64,000 nucleotides of DNA from Amycolatopsis sp. EV170708-02-1 (GTDB lineage: Bacteria; Actinomycetota; Actinomycetes; Mycobacteriales; Pseudonocardiaceae): contig NZ_CP092497.1 of assembly GCF_022479115.1 (NCBI RefSeq), positions 9,300,001 through 9,364,000 of the forward strand, read 5' to 3'. The notes beneath the pieces are model-generated. The model saw only the letters and a list, made by a program, of their open reading frames with translations, made no database searches and was not told the DNA's origin. How positions within the stretch are numbered: the stretch's first letter is position 1; each line of letters opens with the position of its first letter. Made by a program: the position numbers and the translations under genes. This document shows, piece by piece, positions 22,431 through 30,681 of the stretch.

Positions 22431-24128
22431 GTGCGCCCAACAACGAAGCTCTCCACCCGGATGGCCGTCGTCGCCGCGACCGCGCTGACCGCGTTGGCCG
22501 TCGTCGCCGCGCCCGCGTCCGCCGCGCCGTCGACCACCGACGTCCGGCTGATCACGTTCAACGACCTGCACGGAAACCTCGAACCGCCGTCCGGTTCGAG
22601 CGGCCGTGTCACGCTGCCCGACGGCAAGACCGTCAACGCGGGCGGCGCCGCTTATCTCGCGACGCACCTGAAGAAGCTTCGCGGCGAAGCGCGTAACTCG
22701 GTCGTCCTATCGGCCGGTGACAGCATCGGCGCGTCGCCGGTGATCTCGGCTCTGTTCCACGACGAGCCGACGGTCGAGCTGCTGAACCAGCTCGATGTCG
22801 AAGCCTCCGTGGTGGGCAACCACGAATTCGACGAGGGCCTCAAGGAACTCCGCCGGATGCAGCATGGCGGCTGCCACCCCACCGACGGCTGCCAGTTCCG
22901 CGAGTCCTTCAAGGGCGCGAACTTCCCCTTCCTCGGGTCCAATGTGTACTACGAGAACGGTGTCCCGGCGTTGCTGCCGTTCAGCATCGAGGTCTCCGGT
23001 GGCGTCCCGATCGGCGTCATCGGCGCGACACTGAAGGATCTGCCGCAGGTCGTCACCCCGGAGGCGATCAAGGGCCTCAAGTTCGGCGACGAGGTCGAGG
23101 CCATCGACCGCACGGCCAAGCTGCTCGACATGTTCGGCGTCAAGGCGCAGGTCGTGCTGCTGCACCAAGGCGACAACTCCGAGACCGCCGGCCCGGACGA
23201 GTGCAAGGTCAAACCGGGCGCCGCGACCGCGATCGCGCGGCAGGTGACGTCCAAAGTGGACGCCATCTTCACCGGGCACAGCCACCAGCAGTACAACTGC
23301 GTGATCGACGATCCCGCGGGCGCGCCGCGTCCGGTGATCCAAGGCGCGTCGTTCGGCCGTCTGCTTTCGGTCGTCGACCTGAAGATCGACCGCCGGACCC
23401 GCGACGTCGTCCGCGGCGAGACCAAGGCGCACAACCAGATCGTCACCCGCGACGTCGCGCCGGACGCCGACGTGGTGAAGCTGATCGAGGAGGCCAAGAC
23501 CAAGGCCGCGCCGATCGCGAACAAGGCCGTCGGCACCATCACCGCGGACCTGGTCGCCAAGGGCGCGGCCTCCGGCGAGTCCCCGCTGGGCGACGTCATC
23601 GCCGACGCCCAGCTCGAAGCGACGAAGTCGAACGGCGCGCAGATCGCGATGACGAACCCGGGCGGGATCCGCACGGACTTCACCTTCCTGTCCTCGCCCG
23701 CCGGCGAGGGCGACGGCGTCGTGACCTACGGCGAGGCGTTCGCCGTGCAGCCGTTCGCGAACATCATGCAGACGATCACGCTCACCGGGGCGGACCTGAA
23801 GAACGTGCTCGAACAGCAATGGCAGGCCAACGGGGTCGTGCGGATCCTGCAGATCTCGAAGTCGCTGAAGTACTCCTATTCGGCGTCGGCGGCCCAGGGT
23901 TCGCGCGTCTCGAACCTGACGCTCGACGGGGCGCCGATCGACCCGGCGGCGTCGTACCGCGTTTCGGTGAACAACTTCCTCGCCGCCGGCGGGGACGGCT
24001 TCACCGAGTTCACGAAGGGGACCAACCTGTCGGGTGGTCCGGTGGACCTGGACGCGCTGATCGCGTACTTCGGCGCGCACCCGGGCATCGCACCGCCGCC
24101 CGCGGACCGGATCACCGCCCTGCCGTAA
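22431..24128 (+). CDS. Secreted bifunctional metallophosphatase/5'-nucleotidase
   Basis: 565 aa from GTG 22431, giving a Sec signal peptide (MRPTTKLSTRMAVVAATALT, then an Ala-rich core to ASAAP). Metallophosphoesterase motifs are in order: FNDLHGNLE, LSAGDSIGASP, VGNHEFDEG, VVLLHQGD and FTGHSHQQYNC, supplying the two-metal site. The C-terminal 5'-nucleotidase domain shows SPLGDVIADAQLEA, MTNPGGIRTDF, GEAFAVQPFANIMQTITLTG and NNFLAAGGDGFTEF, the substrate-binding aromatic. It would dephosphorylate nucleotides outside the cell for phosphate or nucleoside uptake. A long hairpin follows the gene. Confidence 0.92.
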   Translation: MRPTTKLSTRMAVVAATALTALAVVAAPASAAPSTTDVRLITFNDLHGNLEPPSGSSGRVTLPDGKTVNAGGAAYLATHLKKLRGEARNSVVLSAGDSIGASPVISALFHDEPTVELLNQLDVEASVVGNHEFDEGLKELRRMQHGGCHPTDGCQFRESFKGANFPFLGSNVYYENGVPALLPFSIEVSGGVPIGVIGATLKDLPQVVTPEAIKGLKFGDEVEAIDRTAKLLDMFGVKAQVVLLHQGDNSETAGPDECKVKPGAATAIARQVTSKVDAIFTGHSHQQYNCVIDDPAGAPRPVIQGASFGRLLSVVDLKIDRRTRDVVRGETKAHNQIVTRDVAPDADVVKLIEEAKTKAAPIANKAVGTITADLVAKGAASGESPLGDVIADAQLEATKSNGAQIAMTNPGGIRTDFTFLSSPAGEGDGVVTYGEAFAVQPFANIMQTITLTGADLKNVLEQQWQANGVVRILQISKSLKYSYSASAAQGSRVSNLTLDGAPIDPAASYRVSVNNFLAAGGDGFTEFTKGTNLSGGPVDLDALIAYFGAHPGIAPPPADRITALP

Positions 24129-24147
24129 CCCCTCAAGCGCGTGCCAT

Positions 24148-24190
24148 GAAAGGTCCGTTCCTCGCAAAATTTGCGAGGAACGGACCTTTC
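24148..24190 (+). terminator. Long palindromic terminator, 19-nt-arm repeat family
   Basis: GAAAGGTCCGTTCCTCGCA (24148-24166) and its exact complement ending at 24190 form a perfect stem extended by AA/TT in the middle. It ends the 5'-nucleotidase transcript. The arm matches arms of palindromes at 35426 and 39283 in a 19-nt consensus GARRGGNCMKTYYCYCGCA. Confidence 0.85.
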
Positions 24191-24240
24191 CTCGCGTTCG
24201 CGGGGTGGTTTTGTCAGTGACCCAGGGCACAATGTCGGCC

Positions 24241-24579
24241 ATGACGACCTGGGAAGAAGTCGTGGCTCTGGCGGGCAGGTTGCCGGAGGTCGAGGAGTCC
24301 ACGTCGTACCGCACGCCGTCGCTCAAGGTCGCGGGCAAGAGCTTCGCCCGGCTGCGCACCGAGGCCGAGGGCGGGTTGATGCTGCTGTGCGAGCACGCGG
24401 AGAAGGAGGCCCTGCTGGCCTCCGGAGACCCCGCGTACTTCACCACGCCGCATTACGACGGCTACGGCGCGATCCTCGTCGACCTCGAGAAGGTGGAGAA
24501 GGCGCAGTTGAGCGAGCTCATCGAGGACGCCTGGCGGATGAAGGCGCCCGCCAGACTCACGAAAGGACTGAGCGACTAG
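24241..24579 (+). CDS. MmcQ/YjbR family protein
   Basis: 112 aa from ATG 24241 (ATG 24232, adding MSA, is possible and has AGGG better placed). The CyaY-like fold family pattern is seen: WEEVVALAGRLPEVEESTSYRTPSLKVAGKSFARL, then LLCEHAEKEALLASGDPAYFTTPHYDGYGAILVDL, then LIEDAWRMKAPARL. Such proteins have been linked to DNA binding, but no role is firm. Its stop shares the palindrome CTAG with the stop of the convergent acetyltransferase. Confidence 0.85.
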   Translation: MTTWEEVVALAGRLPEVEESTSYRTPSLKVAGKSFARLRTEAEGGLMLLCEHAEKEALLASGDPAYFTTPHYDGYGAILVDLEKVEKAQLSELIEDAWRMKAPARLTKGLSD

Positions 24580-25103
24580 CGGAGTTCCCCTTCGAGCAGG
24601 CTCATCAGGTATTCGTCGTGCCACTGGCCGTTCTGGCCGCGGAACGACTGCCGATGCCTGCCGTCCACCTGGAACCCGAGCTTCTTGTAGACGTGGATCG
24701 CGGCCTCGTTCTCGACCACGACCCACAGCGCGATCATGTGCAGCCGCATCATGTCGAAGCCGTAGCGGCAGAGCGTGCGCATGGCGTCGGTGCCGTAGCC
24801 GCCGCCCCAGTGGTCCTTCTCGCCGAGGTAGATGTCGAGTTCCGCGCGGCCCTGCTCCGGGGTGGCGTCGCGCAGCGTGCAAGTGCCGATCAAGGTGCCG
24901 ACGGCGAGACTCTCGATCGCGAAGTTCACCTGGCTGAAGCTGTTGGGCTTCCGCCGGGTGAAGCGTTCGCGGATCTGGGCGAGGGATTCCGGGTGGTCCG
25001 CGGGCATCCAGCGCGTGACCTCCGGGTCGTTGTGCCAGCGCCACAGCGTGTCCGCGTCCTCGGGTTCCAGCGGGCGCAAGCGGATCAGTTCACCGGTCAG
25101 CAT
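24576..25103 (-). CDS. GNAT family N-acetyltransferase, RimJ/RimL type
   Basis: 175 aa from ATG 25103; the frame upstream overlaps another gene. The opening MLTGELIRLRPLEPEDADTLWRWHNDPEVTRWM is the RimJ/RimL-type start, AELDIYLGEKDHWGGGYGTDAMRTLCRYGF contains the CoA-binding GGYGT loop, and VVVENEAAIHVYKKLGFQVDGR closes the fold. Acceptor unknown (protein N-termini, amines or antibiotics are possible). Ends convergently with the MmcQ-like gene, overlapping 4 nt. Confidence 0.88.
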   Translation of the reverse strand: MLTGELIRLRPLEPEDADTLWRWHNDPEVTRWMPADHPESLAQIRERFTRRKPNSFSQVNFAIESLAVGTLIGTCTLRDATPEQGRAELDIYLGEKDHWGGGYGTDAMRTLCRYGFDMMRLHMIALWVVVENEAAIHVYKKLGFQVDGRHRQSFRGQNGQWHDEYLMSLLEGELR

Positions 25104-25137
25104 CGTCCATCCCAGGATCGGTATCGGACTTTCCAGA

Positions 25138-25530
25138 CTATTGGGCGACACCCGCGAGCAGCCACCGCTTAACGGGGACTTCCAGCAGCACCCTGGCGCC
25201 GAACGGGGCGATCTCCTCACCGGCCGCCCAGCCGTCGTACTTCGCCGCCAGCGCCGCGAGAACGTCTTCGCGCAGGGTTCCTCGATGGACGCGAGCCACG
25301 CCTTCGGCGACAGCGGGAGCGTCGCCGTCCTCGAGCGCGAGGCTGACACGCGGATCGTTGCCGACGTTGCGCACCTTGACGTTCCGCTCGCCGCTGCCGA
25401 TCCAGAAGACGTCGTCGAGATACACGAACCACACCGGCGTGACGTGCGGCGAACCGTCCGCGCGGAGCGTGCAGAACCAGGCGTTGCGCTCCCGCGCGAG
25501 ACGTTCGATAAGCGATTGATCACGTTTCAC
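25138..25530 (-). CDS. PPOX-class (F420/FMN-type) oxidoreductase
   Basis: 130 aa from GTG 25530. Split beta-barrel flavin/deazaflavin reductase family: RERNAWFCTLRADGSPHVTPVWFVYLDDVFWIGSGERNVKVRNVGNDPRVSLALED is the diagnostic N-terminal run. Actinobacterial members commonly use coenzyme F420. Substrate unknown. It lies 34 nt upstream of the RimL-type acetyltransferase in the same direction, so they may be co-transcribed, and is divergent from a DUF4279 gene. Confidence 0.85.
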   Translation of the reverse strand: MKRDQSLIERLARERNAWFCTLRADGSPHVTPVWFVYLDDVFWIGSGERNVKVRNVGNDPRVSLALEDGDAPAVAEGVARVHRGTLREDVLAALAAKYDGWAAGEEIAPFGARVLLEVPVKRWLLAGVAQ

Positions 25531-25566
25531 CTGGTCAGCCTGCCCGAAAGCTAGGGTCCCGGGCGT

Positions 25567-25968
25567 ATGAAGGTCCACCAGTACTGCTACTTCGCCTTGA
25601 AGAGCGAAACCGTGTCCGCCGGGGAGATCACCGCGCGGCTCGGCATGGAGCCCGACGAGGTCCTGGTACTGGGTTCGCGGTCCGCCGAGAACCGGTTGCC
25701 GCGGATGCACGCCTGGAAGGTGACGCATCGCGGCTCGGAACCGGTCGACGACCAGATCGAGAGCGTGATCGGCAGGCTCGCCCCGGTCCGCCCGGAAATC
25801 CGGCGGCTGGTGGACGAAGGCGCGAGCGCGGTGCTGCAGGTGGTGCGCTACTTCCATCACCGTGACGGCGGCGAGGAATTCGGCTGGCACCTCTCGCCCG
25901 CCGTGATCGCGTTCCTCACCGAAGCGGCCGCCGCGCTCGACGTCGACGAGTACGACCTCAGCGAATGA
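25567..25968 (+). CDS. DUF4279-like protein
   Basis: 133 aa from ATG 25567. The start MKVHQYCYFALKSETVSAGEITARLGMEPDEVLVLGSR and the later HAWKVTHRGSEPVDDQIESVIGRLAPV match the DUF4279 pattern of small cytosolic proteins with unknown function. It ends in acidic DVDEYDLSE. No functional partner is evident. Confidence 0.75.
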   Translation: MKVHQYCYFALKSETVSAGEITARLGMEPDEVLVLGSRSAENRLPRMHAWKVTHRGSEPVDDQIESVIGRLAPVRPEIRRLVDEGASAVLQVVRYFHHRDGGEEFGWHLSPAVIAFLTEAAAALDVDEYDLSE

Positions 25969-26053
25969 CCTTCCGCCGGTCCGGTGCGCGACGGGAACGC
26001 CGGAGATGGTGGGATGGTGCCCCACAGCCGGACAACCCCGTTGGGAGCCCAGC

Positions 26054-26707
26054 ATGTCGAGCGAGAACTGGCCGCTGAGTCAGGATCCCGAGTCGCCGGT
26101 GATCATCTCCCGGTCGCTGGTGGAGGACCCGTCGAACCTCGCGTTCGTCGTACTGGACGACGACGGCGACTGGTTCATCAGCGACGGCAACGAGTTCTCC
26201 GAGAACATGGAGGAGAACAAGGACGCGTTCGGCGCGCTGCCCCTGCGGGAGGCGGTGGAGCTCATCCCGGAGATCGCCGCGCTGGCCGGCCTCCCCACCG
26301 GCATGGCCGCCGACTGGGATCCGGAACGGCGCACCTGGCTGCTGAGCTCGGTCGCCGACTCGGACGACGACGAGGAAGACCTCCTGGTCCGCGCCGCCCG
26401 CCTCGCCGCGTGGACGCATCCCGGCTCGCCGCTGGAAGAAGTCCAGGTGAGCACCGAACTCGCCGAGATCTCGACCGACCCCGCCGCCCCGGCGCGCGCC
26501 GTCCGCCAGGTCGTCCGCGAGGCCGACGGAAGCTGGCTGCTCGTCGGCTTCCAGGTCCCGGAGAGCGAGGACTTCGAGGTCGAAGCCCTCGAGATGGAAC
26601 ACGCCGTCACGCTGTACCCGGACGTCGCGCTGGTGCTGAGCGCCGCGCCCGGCCAGGTGTACGACCGGCCGAGCGCCGACGCCCCTTGGGAACTCGTCGA
26701 AGGCTGA
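26054..26707 (+). CDS. Hypothetical acidic protein
   Basis: 217 aa from ATG 26054, with GGGAG upstream. No signal peptide or membrane segment. The sequence is strongly acidic (VLDDDGDWFISDGNEF, SVADSDDDEEDLLV) and appears to contain two similar halves, each with a DGDWF/DGSWLLVGF-like beta pair. I do not recognise a named family. It stands between a DUF4279 gene and a convergent acetyltransferase. Confidence 0.7.
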   Translation: MSSENWPLSQDPESPVIISRSLVEDPSNLAFVVLDDDGDWFISDGNEFSENMEENKDAFGALPLREAVELIPEIAALAGLPTGMAADWDPERRTWLLSSVADSDDDEEDLLVRAARLAAWTHPGSPLEEVQVSTELAEISTDPAAPARAVRQVVREADGSWLLVGFQVPESEDFEVEALEMEHAVTLYPDVALVLSAAPGQVYDRPSADAPWELVEG

Positions 26708-26710
26708 CGC

Positions 26711-27205
26711 TCAGCCGCGGCCGAAGTCGCAGTACATGACGTGCAACCCGATGCGCCCCAGTGCCGGGTGCTCGAACGCGCCGGGCACCGTTCCGACGAT
26801 CTCGAACCCGAGCCGCTCGTAGATCCTGATCCCGGCCGCGTTCGACTCGGCGACCGCGTTGAACTGCATACCGGCGAAACCCTGCGCCCTGGCCCAATCC
26901 AGGGCATCCGCGCACAGCGCACCACCGATGCCCTTGCCGCGAACGTCGTTGTCCACCATGAAGCTGGCCGTCGCCACATGGGATCCGGGCCCGCCCCGGT
27001 TCGGGCCCATCTTGGCCGTGCCCAGCACCCGGCCGCTCTCGACCGCGACCACCGTCCGGCCCGGCGGCGCCTCGACCCAGGTGCCGTGGGCGTCGTCCTC
27101 GGTAAGGTTCGGGTCGTAGGTGTACGTGTCCGCCGCCCGCACGACTTCGCGCACGATGGGCCAGACCTGCGCCCAGTCGGCTTCGGTGAACTCCCGGATT
27201 TCCAT
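26711..27205 (-). CDS. GNAT family N-acetyltransferase
   Basis: 164 aa from ATG 27205 (GTG 27214, adding three residues, is possible). Full GNAT layout: MEIREFTEADWAQVWPIVREVV, VLGTAKMGPNRGGPGSHVATASFMVDNDVRGKGIGGAL with the CoA loop RGKGIG, and FNAVAESNAAGIRIYERLGFEIVGTVPGAF. The ending with HVMYCDFG resembles phosphinothricin-acetyltransferase-like proteins, but the substrate is unproven. Only 3 nt separate its stop from that of the acidic hypothetical gene. Confidence 0.87.
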   Translation of the reverse strand: MEIREFTEADWAQVWPIVREVVRAADTYTYDPNLTEDDAHGTWVEAPPGRTVVAVESGRVLGTAKMGPNRGGPGSHVATASFMVDNDVRGKGIGGALCADALDWARAQGFAGMQFNAVAESNAAGIRIYERLGFEIVGTVPGAFEHPALGRIGLHVMYCDFGRG

Positions 27206-27220
27206 ACCTGGCACGGTAAA

Positions 27221-27736
27221 TCAAAACCCTGCCCGGTGGTTCCGGCGCCACCGCCAGGCGAAGCCGGAAAGCAGGAGCAGGCCGGCGCCGGTCAGCGTCG
27301 CGCCGATCCAGAGCCGTGTCGAGCCGGATTCCCGCTCGACACGGATCCCCGGCGGCAATCCGGCCGCGATCCCGTCGACCTTGGCCTGGACCGAACGATG
27401 GTCGAAGACGCTCAGCTCACCGTCTTCCGCCAACGTGGCCAGCCAGCGGCGAACCTCGTCGTTCTGCTCGCGGGAGAAACCGGGGAATTCGAGCGAGGCG
27501 TCCCGCAGCACGCCCGGCCCCATGCACCTCAGCGGTTCCCCTGTGGACGAGTCGAGATACTGGCCTGTCGCCCCGCATTCGTCACCCGCCTTGGCGAAAA
27601 CCACGGTGTACGGCCCCGGGGTGCCACCCGTGTTCAAGCCCACGATGAGGAAGATCCCGCCGACCAGGAGAAGCGGAAGGATCAGCGATCCGGCCAGCAC
27701 GGTCAGCAAGGCCGCGGCCGTACTGTCGCTCGACAT
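27221..27736 (-). CDS. Hypothetical protein with two membrane helices
   Basis: 171 aa from ATG 27736 (GTG 27745 is an alternative). Membrane helix one is near residues 10-33 (LLTVLAGSLILPLLLVGGIF), helix two near the C-terminus (LWIGATLTGAGLLLLSGFAW) followed by a basic RWRRNHRAGF tail. The 110-residue loop between them has four Cys-containing or conserved-looking spots (AGDECGATGQ, LRCMGPG) and is probably extracytoplasmic. No family recognised. Confidence 0.7.
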   Translation of the reverse strand: MSSDSTAAALLTVLAGSLILPLLLVGGIFLIVGLNTGGTPGPYTVVFAKAGDECGATGQYLDSSTGEPLRCMGPGVLRDASLEFPGFSREQNDEVRRWLATLAEDGELSVFDHRSVQAKVDGIAAGLPPGIRVERESGSTRLWIGATLTGAGLLLLSGFAWRWRRNHRAGF

Positions 27737-27745
27737 TCTCCGCAC

Positions 27746-28063
27746 GGTGCAGAAGGTAACCGCTGGGCCGGGGACGAGTCCCCGGCCAGGTCGTGTTCAC
27801 TGGAGGCGTGCATGGCGCTAAGGCGACCGGCGGAAGCCCGGACCCGGTTACAGCTCGCGTGTGCGCTGTGCCGACACCGCCTCGGCAATTGGCCCAAGCG
27901 CGGCCGGCCGCTGAGCCGTCGCGCCGTCGCTTTCGCATGGCAGGTGTGTTCGACGGCGAGCATGATCTCGGCCGGCGTTCCAGGGAATTGGCCCGCCATG
28001 AACTCGGCGGCGGATCGAGTTGAACCGCTTGCCGACAGAGGTCGTCGAGCAGAGAGGAACCGT
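27746..28063. other. Intergenic region before the HNH gene
   Basis: About 320 nt between the divergent two-helix membrane gene and the main HNH start. It contains a second strong start signal: GGAGG (27802-27806) ahead of ATG 27812, in frame with the HNH gene and open through to it (MALRRPAEARTRLQLACALC...). If used, the nuclease would gain 84 residues, including a Cys pair, but that stretch is not clearly protein-like. Confidence 0.4.
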
Positions 28064-28578
28064 ATGGACACGGCGGAAGCCTGTCGGCTCGCGCGACGGT
28101 CGAGGTGTGATTGCACGACCTGCTTCTACTGTGATCGTCAGATCGACGGACGGCATGAGCATGATCACTTCCCCGTCCCAAGGTCGCACGCGGAACCGAC
28201 GTGGTGACTGCTTGTCTTGACTGCCATGACCTCAAGGACCGATATACCCTCGAACGAGGTTGGCCACCAGACGGCTATGTTTTCGCCCTCAAAGGACTCC
28301 TGCAGGAGCTGTTCAGTTCTCTCGAAGAAGGGTCTTCGGGGCCTAGCCTCGCCGAACGGCTTCTGGACCACCCGTCCTTGAGCGACGAGGCCGTACTCGC
28401 GCGATGGAGCGAAATGCCGCCGTTGAGTCGCGTCCTTTACGGGAAAATGCGCAGTGCGCATGAAGAGGGCCTGTTCCGGCAGCGCTGTAATGGCGAGGAA
28501 GTCTTAGGCCTATCCGCCTTGGCCGCTGCAGTGAAACTTGGCTGGCGCGATCGATCTGTCACACAAGACGCTCTCTGA
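28064..28578 (+). pseudogene. HNH endonuclease-like gene broken by a one-base frameshift
   Basis: ATG 28064 has GAGGA 5 nt upstream. The first frame encodes MDTAEACRLARRSRCDCTT then CFYCDRQIDGRHEHDHFPVP, half of an HNH fold, but reaches TGA at 28207. The frame one base back continues VARGTDVVTACLDCHDLKDRYTLERG to 28578, supplying the second CxxC and CH-LKD. Restoring one base in the C-rich stretch 28171-28179 gives an intact protein of about 171 aa with two CxxC zinc sites and the HEHDH catalytic motif. Codon use is less GC-biased than neighbours, suggesting recent acquisition. The break may be real or a sequencing error. Confidence 0.7.
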
Positions 28579-29206
28579 AGCCAGCCTGGACCAAGCGGTC
28601 GTAAGCCTCCGCCACTCCGCTCGGAATGTCCTGCCGGACAGCGAAACCACGCTCGGCGTAGACGGCGATCCGTTGCGTATCACCGACAAGCATGTTGATC
28701 ACCCGATCCACATCGCCGATGCTCTCGACGTAGTCGTCCAGCGGCAACGGCCGGGAAGCGCACACGACGTCCACCTCGGGCCATAGCTTCTTGCAGGTCG
28801 CATGAGCACGCCGCTGTTGATACGGCCGGGAGATGAGAACGACCGACCCGACCTCGAGGCCGCGAGACTCCAGCAGCTTCCGGGTGAGCGTGATGTTGTC
28901 CCCGGTGTTCCGAGCCTCGGGCTCGACCAAGATCGCGTCATCCGGCACGCCCAACGCAAGCGCGTGTTCGCGGTAGTGCACCGCCTCGCCGCGCGGGAAG
29001 CGTCCGACGGTGGTCGGCGCGTTGGCGCCGGTGAAGACGACGAGCGGGACCATCCCGGTGTGGAACAGTTCCGCGGCACAGGTGGCGACGCCGAGGTCGT
29101 GGCTGCCGAGTCCGATCCCGACGTCGGCGGGCCGGAGTTCGTGCCGCATGTCGTGGTAGTCCCAGAGCGTCTGGACGTCGTGGCGGAGGTCATCCGGCAA
29201 GGTCAT
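28559..29206 (-). CDS. YdcF/ElyC family (DUF218) protein
   Basis: 215 aa from ATG 29206 with GGAG 5 nt upstream. The DUF218 pattern is clear: DVGIGLGSHDLGVATCAAELFHTGMVPLVVFTGAN, then FPRGEAVHYREHALALGVPDDAILVEPEARNTGDNI, then VGSVVLISRPYQQRRAHATCKKLWP. The family shares a fold seen in SanA and ElyC, linked to envelope integrity, and YdcF binds SAM in E. coli. No signal peptide here, so a cytosolic form. Its 3' end overlaps the HNH remnant by 20 nt. Confidence 0.85.
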   Translation of the reverse strand: MTLPDDLRHDVQTLWDYHDMRHELRPADVGIGLGSHDLGVATCAAELFHTGMVPLVVFTGANAPTTVGRFPRGEAVHYREHALALGVPDDAILVEPEARNTGDNITLTRKLLESRGLEVGSVVLISRPYQQRRAHATCKKLWPEVDVVCASRPLPLDDYVESIGDVDRVINMLVGDTQRIAVYAERGFAVRQDIPSGVAEAYDRLVQAGFRERLV

Positions 29207-29218
29207 AGGACTCCAAAG

Positions 29219-29265
29219 CGAAAGCCCCAGGTCCACAGTGGACATCCACTGACCTGGGGCTTTCG
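29219..29265 (-). terminator. Terminator of the tRNA-Gly transcript
   Basis: CGAAAGCCCCAGGTC (29219-29233) pairs perfectly with 29251-29265; the inner part can extend pairing (CCACAGTGG). It lies 7 nt past the 3' end of the reverse-strand tRNA and just ahead of the YdcF ribosome site. Confidence 0.8.
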
Positions 29266-29271
29266 CATGAG

Positions 29272-29342
29272 AGCGGATGACGGGAATCGAACCCGCGTAT
29301 TCAGCTTGGGAAGCTGATGTTCTACCATTGAACTACATCCGC
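29272..29342 (-). tRNA. tRNA-Gly, anticodon CCC
   Basis: 71-nt cloverleaf on the reverse strand: acceptor GCGGATG/CATCCGC, D-arm GTTC-AATGGTA-GAAC, anticodon arm TCAGC-TTCCCAA-GCTGA giving anticodon CCC (decodes GGG), and T-arm GCGGG-TTCGATT-CCCGT. The discriminator base is U and CCA is not encoded. A possible promoter (TTGGCA, complement of 29379-29384, and TATGCT, complement of 29354-29359, 19 nt apart) lies just upstream. Confidence 0.96.
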
Positions 29343-29430
29343 AGTGCTCGGCCAGCATACATGGTCCGGATCTCCCCTTGCCAAGACCCCGCCCCAAGAC
29401 CGGGCCGACCTTGACGCCGCAGCCGAAAGT

Positions 29431-29446
29431 GACAACACTTGTTGTC
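29431..29446 (+). promoter_or_regulatory. Operator-like palindrome before the MpaB-like gene
   Basis: GACAACA-CT-TGTTGTC is a perfect 7-bp inverted repeat 20 nt ahead of the start codon, placed just where the -10 region would follow a TTGACG box at 29411-29416. This suggests repression by a dimeric regulator of TetR type. Confidence 0.6.
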
Positions 29447-29465
29447 TACCTCGGAGGTGATCCGG

Positions 29466-30668
29466 ATGGGCGAGCGGCTGCCTGACCCCGAACTGTTCCG
29501 TCAAGGCGGGTTCCGGGTCGCGTCGAGGCTGTTCATCGACGGCGACATCAGGGGTGACGAGCGCCAGGTGGCCCGGCTGCGGCAGTTCGCGCAGCGCGAG
29601 GATCCGGCGGCCGACGTGTTGGTGCCGTTGCTGCGCACGAGCCGGCCCGAGTTCGAACAGGCGCTGCGGCAAGGCATCGACAGCGTCGAGAGCCCGCCGG
29701 AAGAGCTCGAAGCCTTCTTCCGCAACGTGGAGGCGACGCCGTACTGGGTCGACCCGGACCGCCTTGACAGCGGCGCGCGGGCGATCACGCGTGCCGGGTT
29801 GCTCGGCCTGTTCCCGCTCGGCGACGTCTCGTTGATGGGCGGCTATCTCGCTTCGCGCGCCACGAAGTCGCTCGTCGGCACCGGCGAGATCGAGTACAAG
29901 GCCGCACGACGCCTCGTCGAGACGGCGACGTGGTGGATCCACGTGACGACGCCGGGCGCGCTGGTGCCCGGCGGTCGCGGGTACGAGTCCGCGTTGCGCG
30001 TGCGGATCGTGCACGCCCACGTCCGCGCGGCCATGAACCGCCGCAAGGACTGGGATTACGCCGCTTGGGACAGGCCGGTCAACCAGGTCCAGACCGCGGG
30101 CACGCTCCTGCTCTTCTCCCTCGTCTACGTCTTCGGCACCCAGCTGCTCGGGCTCCGCTACAGCGCCCGCGAACGCGCCGACATCCTGCACCTTTGGCGA
30201 TATGTCGGCTGGCTCATGGGCGTCGACGAGGAGCTCCTGCCCGCCGGCGAGGACGACGCCTGGCGTCTGCTGTGGCTGCTCGCGACCACCGAGTTCATTC
30301 CCGACGACGATTCCAAGCGGCTCGCCGCGGCGCTCATGAAGGCCCACGCCGGGGTCGGCGACGGCCGCGGCGCGCTCGGCAAGGTGCTCGCGCACGTGTC
30401 GGTCGCGGGGCACGGGGCGATCAGCAGGCTCCTGCTCGGCAAGACCAACGCCGACTTCCTCGAACTGCCCGACGATCCGATCGCCCAGGCGGCCGTGGTC
30501 GCGGCGGCCGGGGTCAACTTCGCCGCCGAGACGGTCCGGCGGGTGGTGCCCGGCGCGACGGCGCTCCAGGAGCTGATCGGGGCGGCCGGCCGCCGCCACT
30601 ATCTCCGGCAGGTCACCAAGGTGTTCGGGCTCGACCCGACCTACGGCAGGCACATGAAGGCCGCTTGA
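29466..30668 (+). CDS. Oxygenase MpaB family (DUF2236) protein
   Basis: 400 aa; ATG 29466 is 10 nt after GGAGG, and an in-frame TTG 29439 is less likely. The protein belongs to the DUF2236/MpaB/latex-clearing-protein group, predicted haem-dependent oxygenases. Visible landmarks are [42 protein letters not shown] with a candidate haem-ligand His, [37 protein letters not shown], then [20 protein letters not shown]. No signal peptide, so cytosolic. The substrate is unknown. The upstream palindrome implies tight control. Confidence 0.85.
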   Translation: MGERLPDPELFRQGGFRVASRLFIDGDIRGDERQVARLRQFAQREDPAADVLVPLLRTSRPEFEQALRQGIDSVESPPEELEAFFRNVEATPYWVDPDRLDSGARAITRAGLLGLFPLGDVSLMGGYLASRATKSLVGTGEIEYKAARRLVETATWWIHVTTPGALVPGGRGYESALRVRIVHAHVRAAMNRRKDWDYAAWDRPVNQVQTAGTLLLFSLVYVFGTQLLGLRYSARERADILHLWRYVGWLMGVDEELLPAGEDDAWRLLWLLATTEFIPDDDSKRLAAALMKAHAGVGDGRGALGKVLAHVSVAGHGAISRLLLGKTNADFLELPDDPIAQAAVVAAAGVNFAAETVRRVVPGATALQELIGAAGRRHYLRQVTKVFGLDPTYGRHMKAA

Positions 30669-30681
30669 CTACGCTGATCGC

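Noticed and set aside
26741..28207. A 488-aa forward open frame ending in HNH-like sequence
   Set aside because: Most of it is antisense to an acetyltransferase and a membrane protein. Only its end, from 28064 (possibly 27812), is real.
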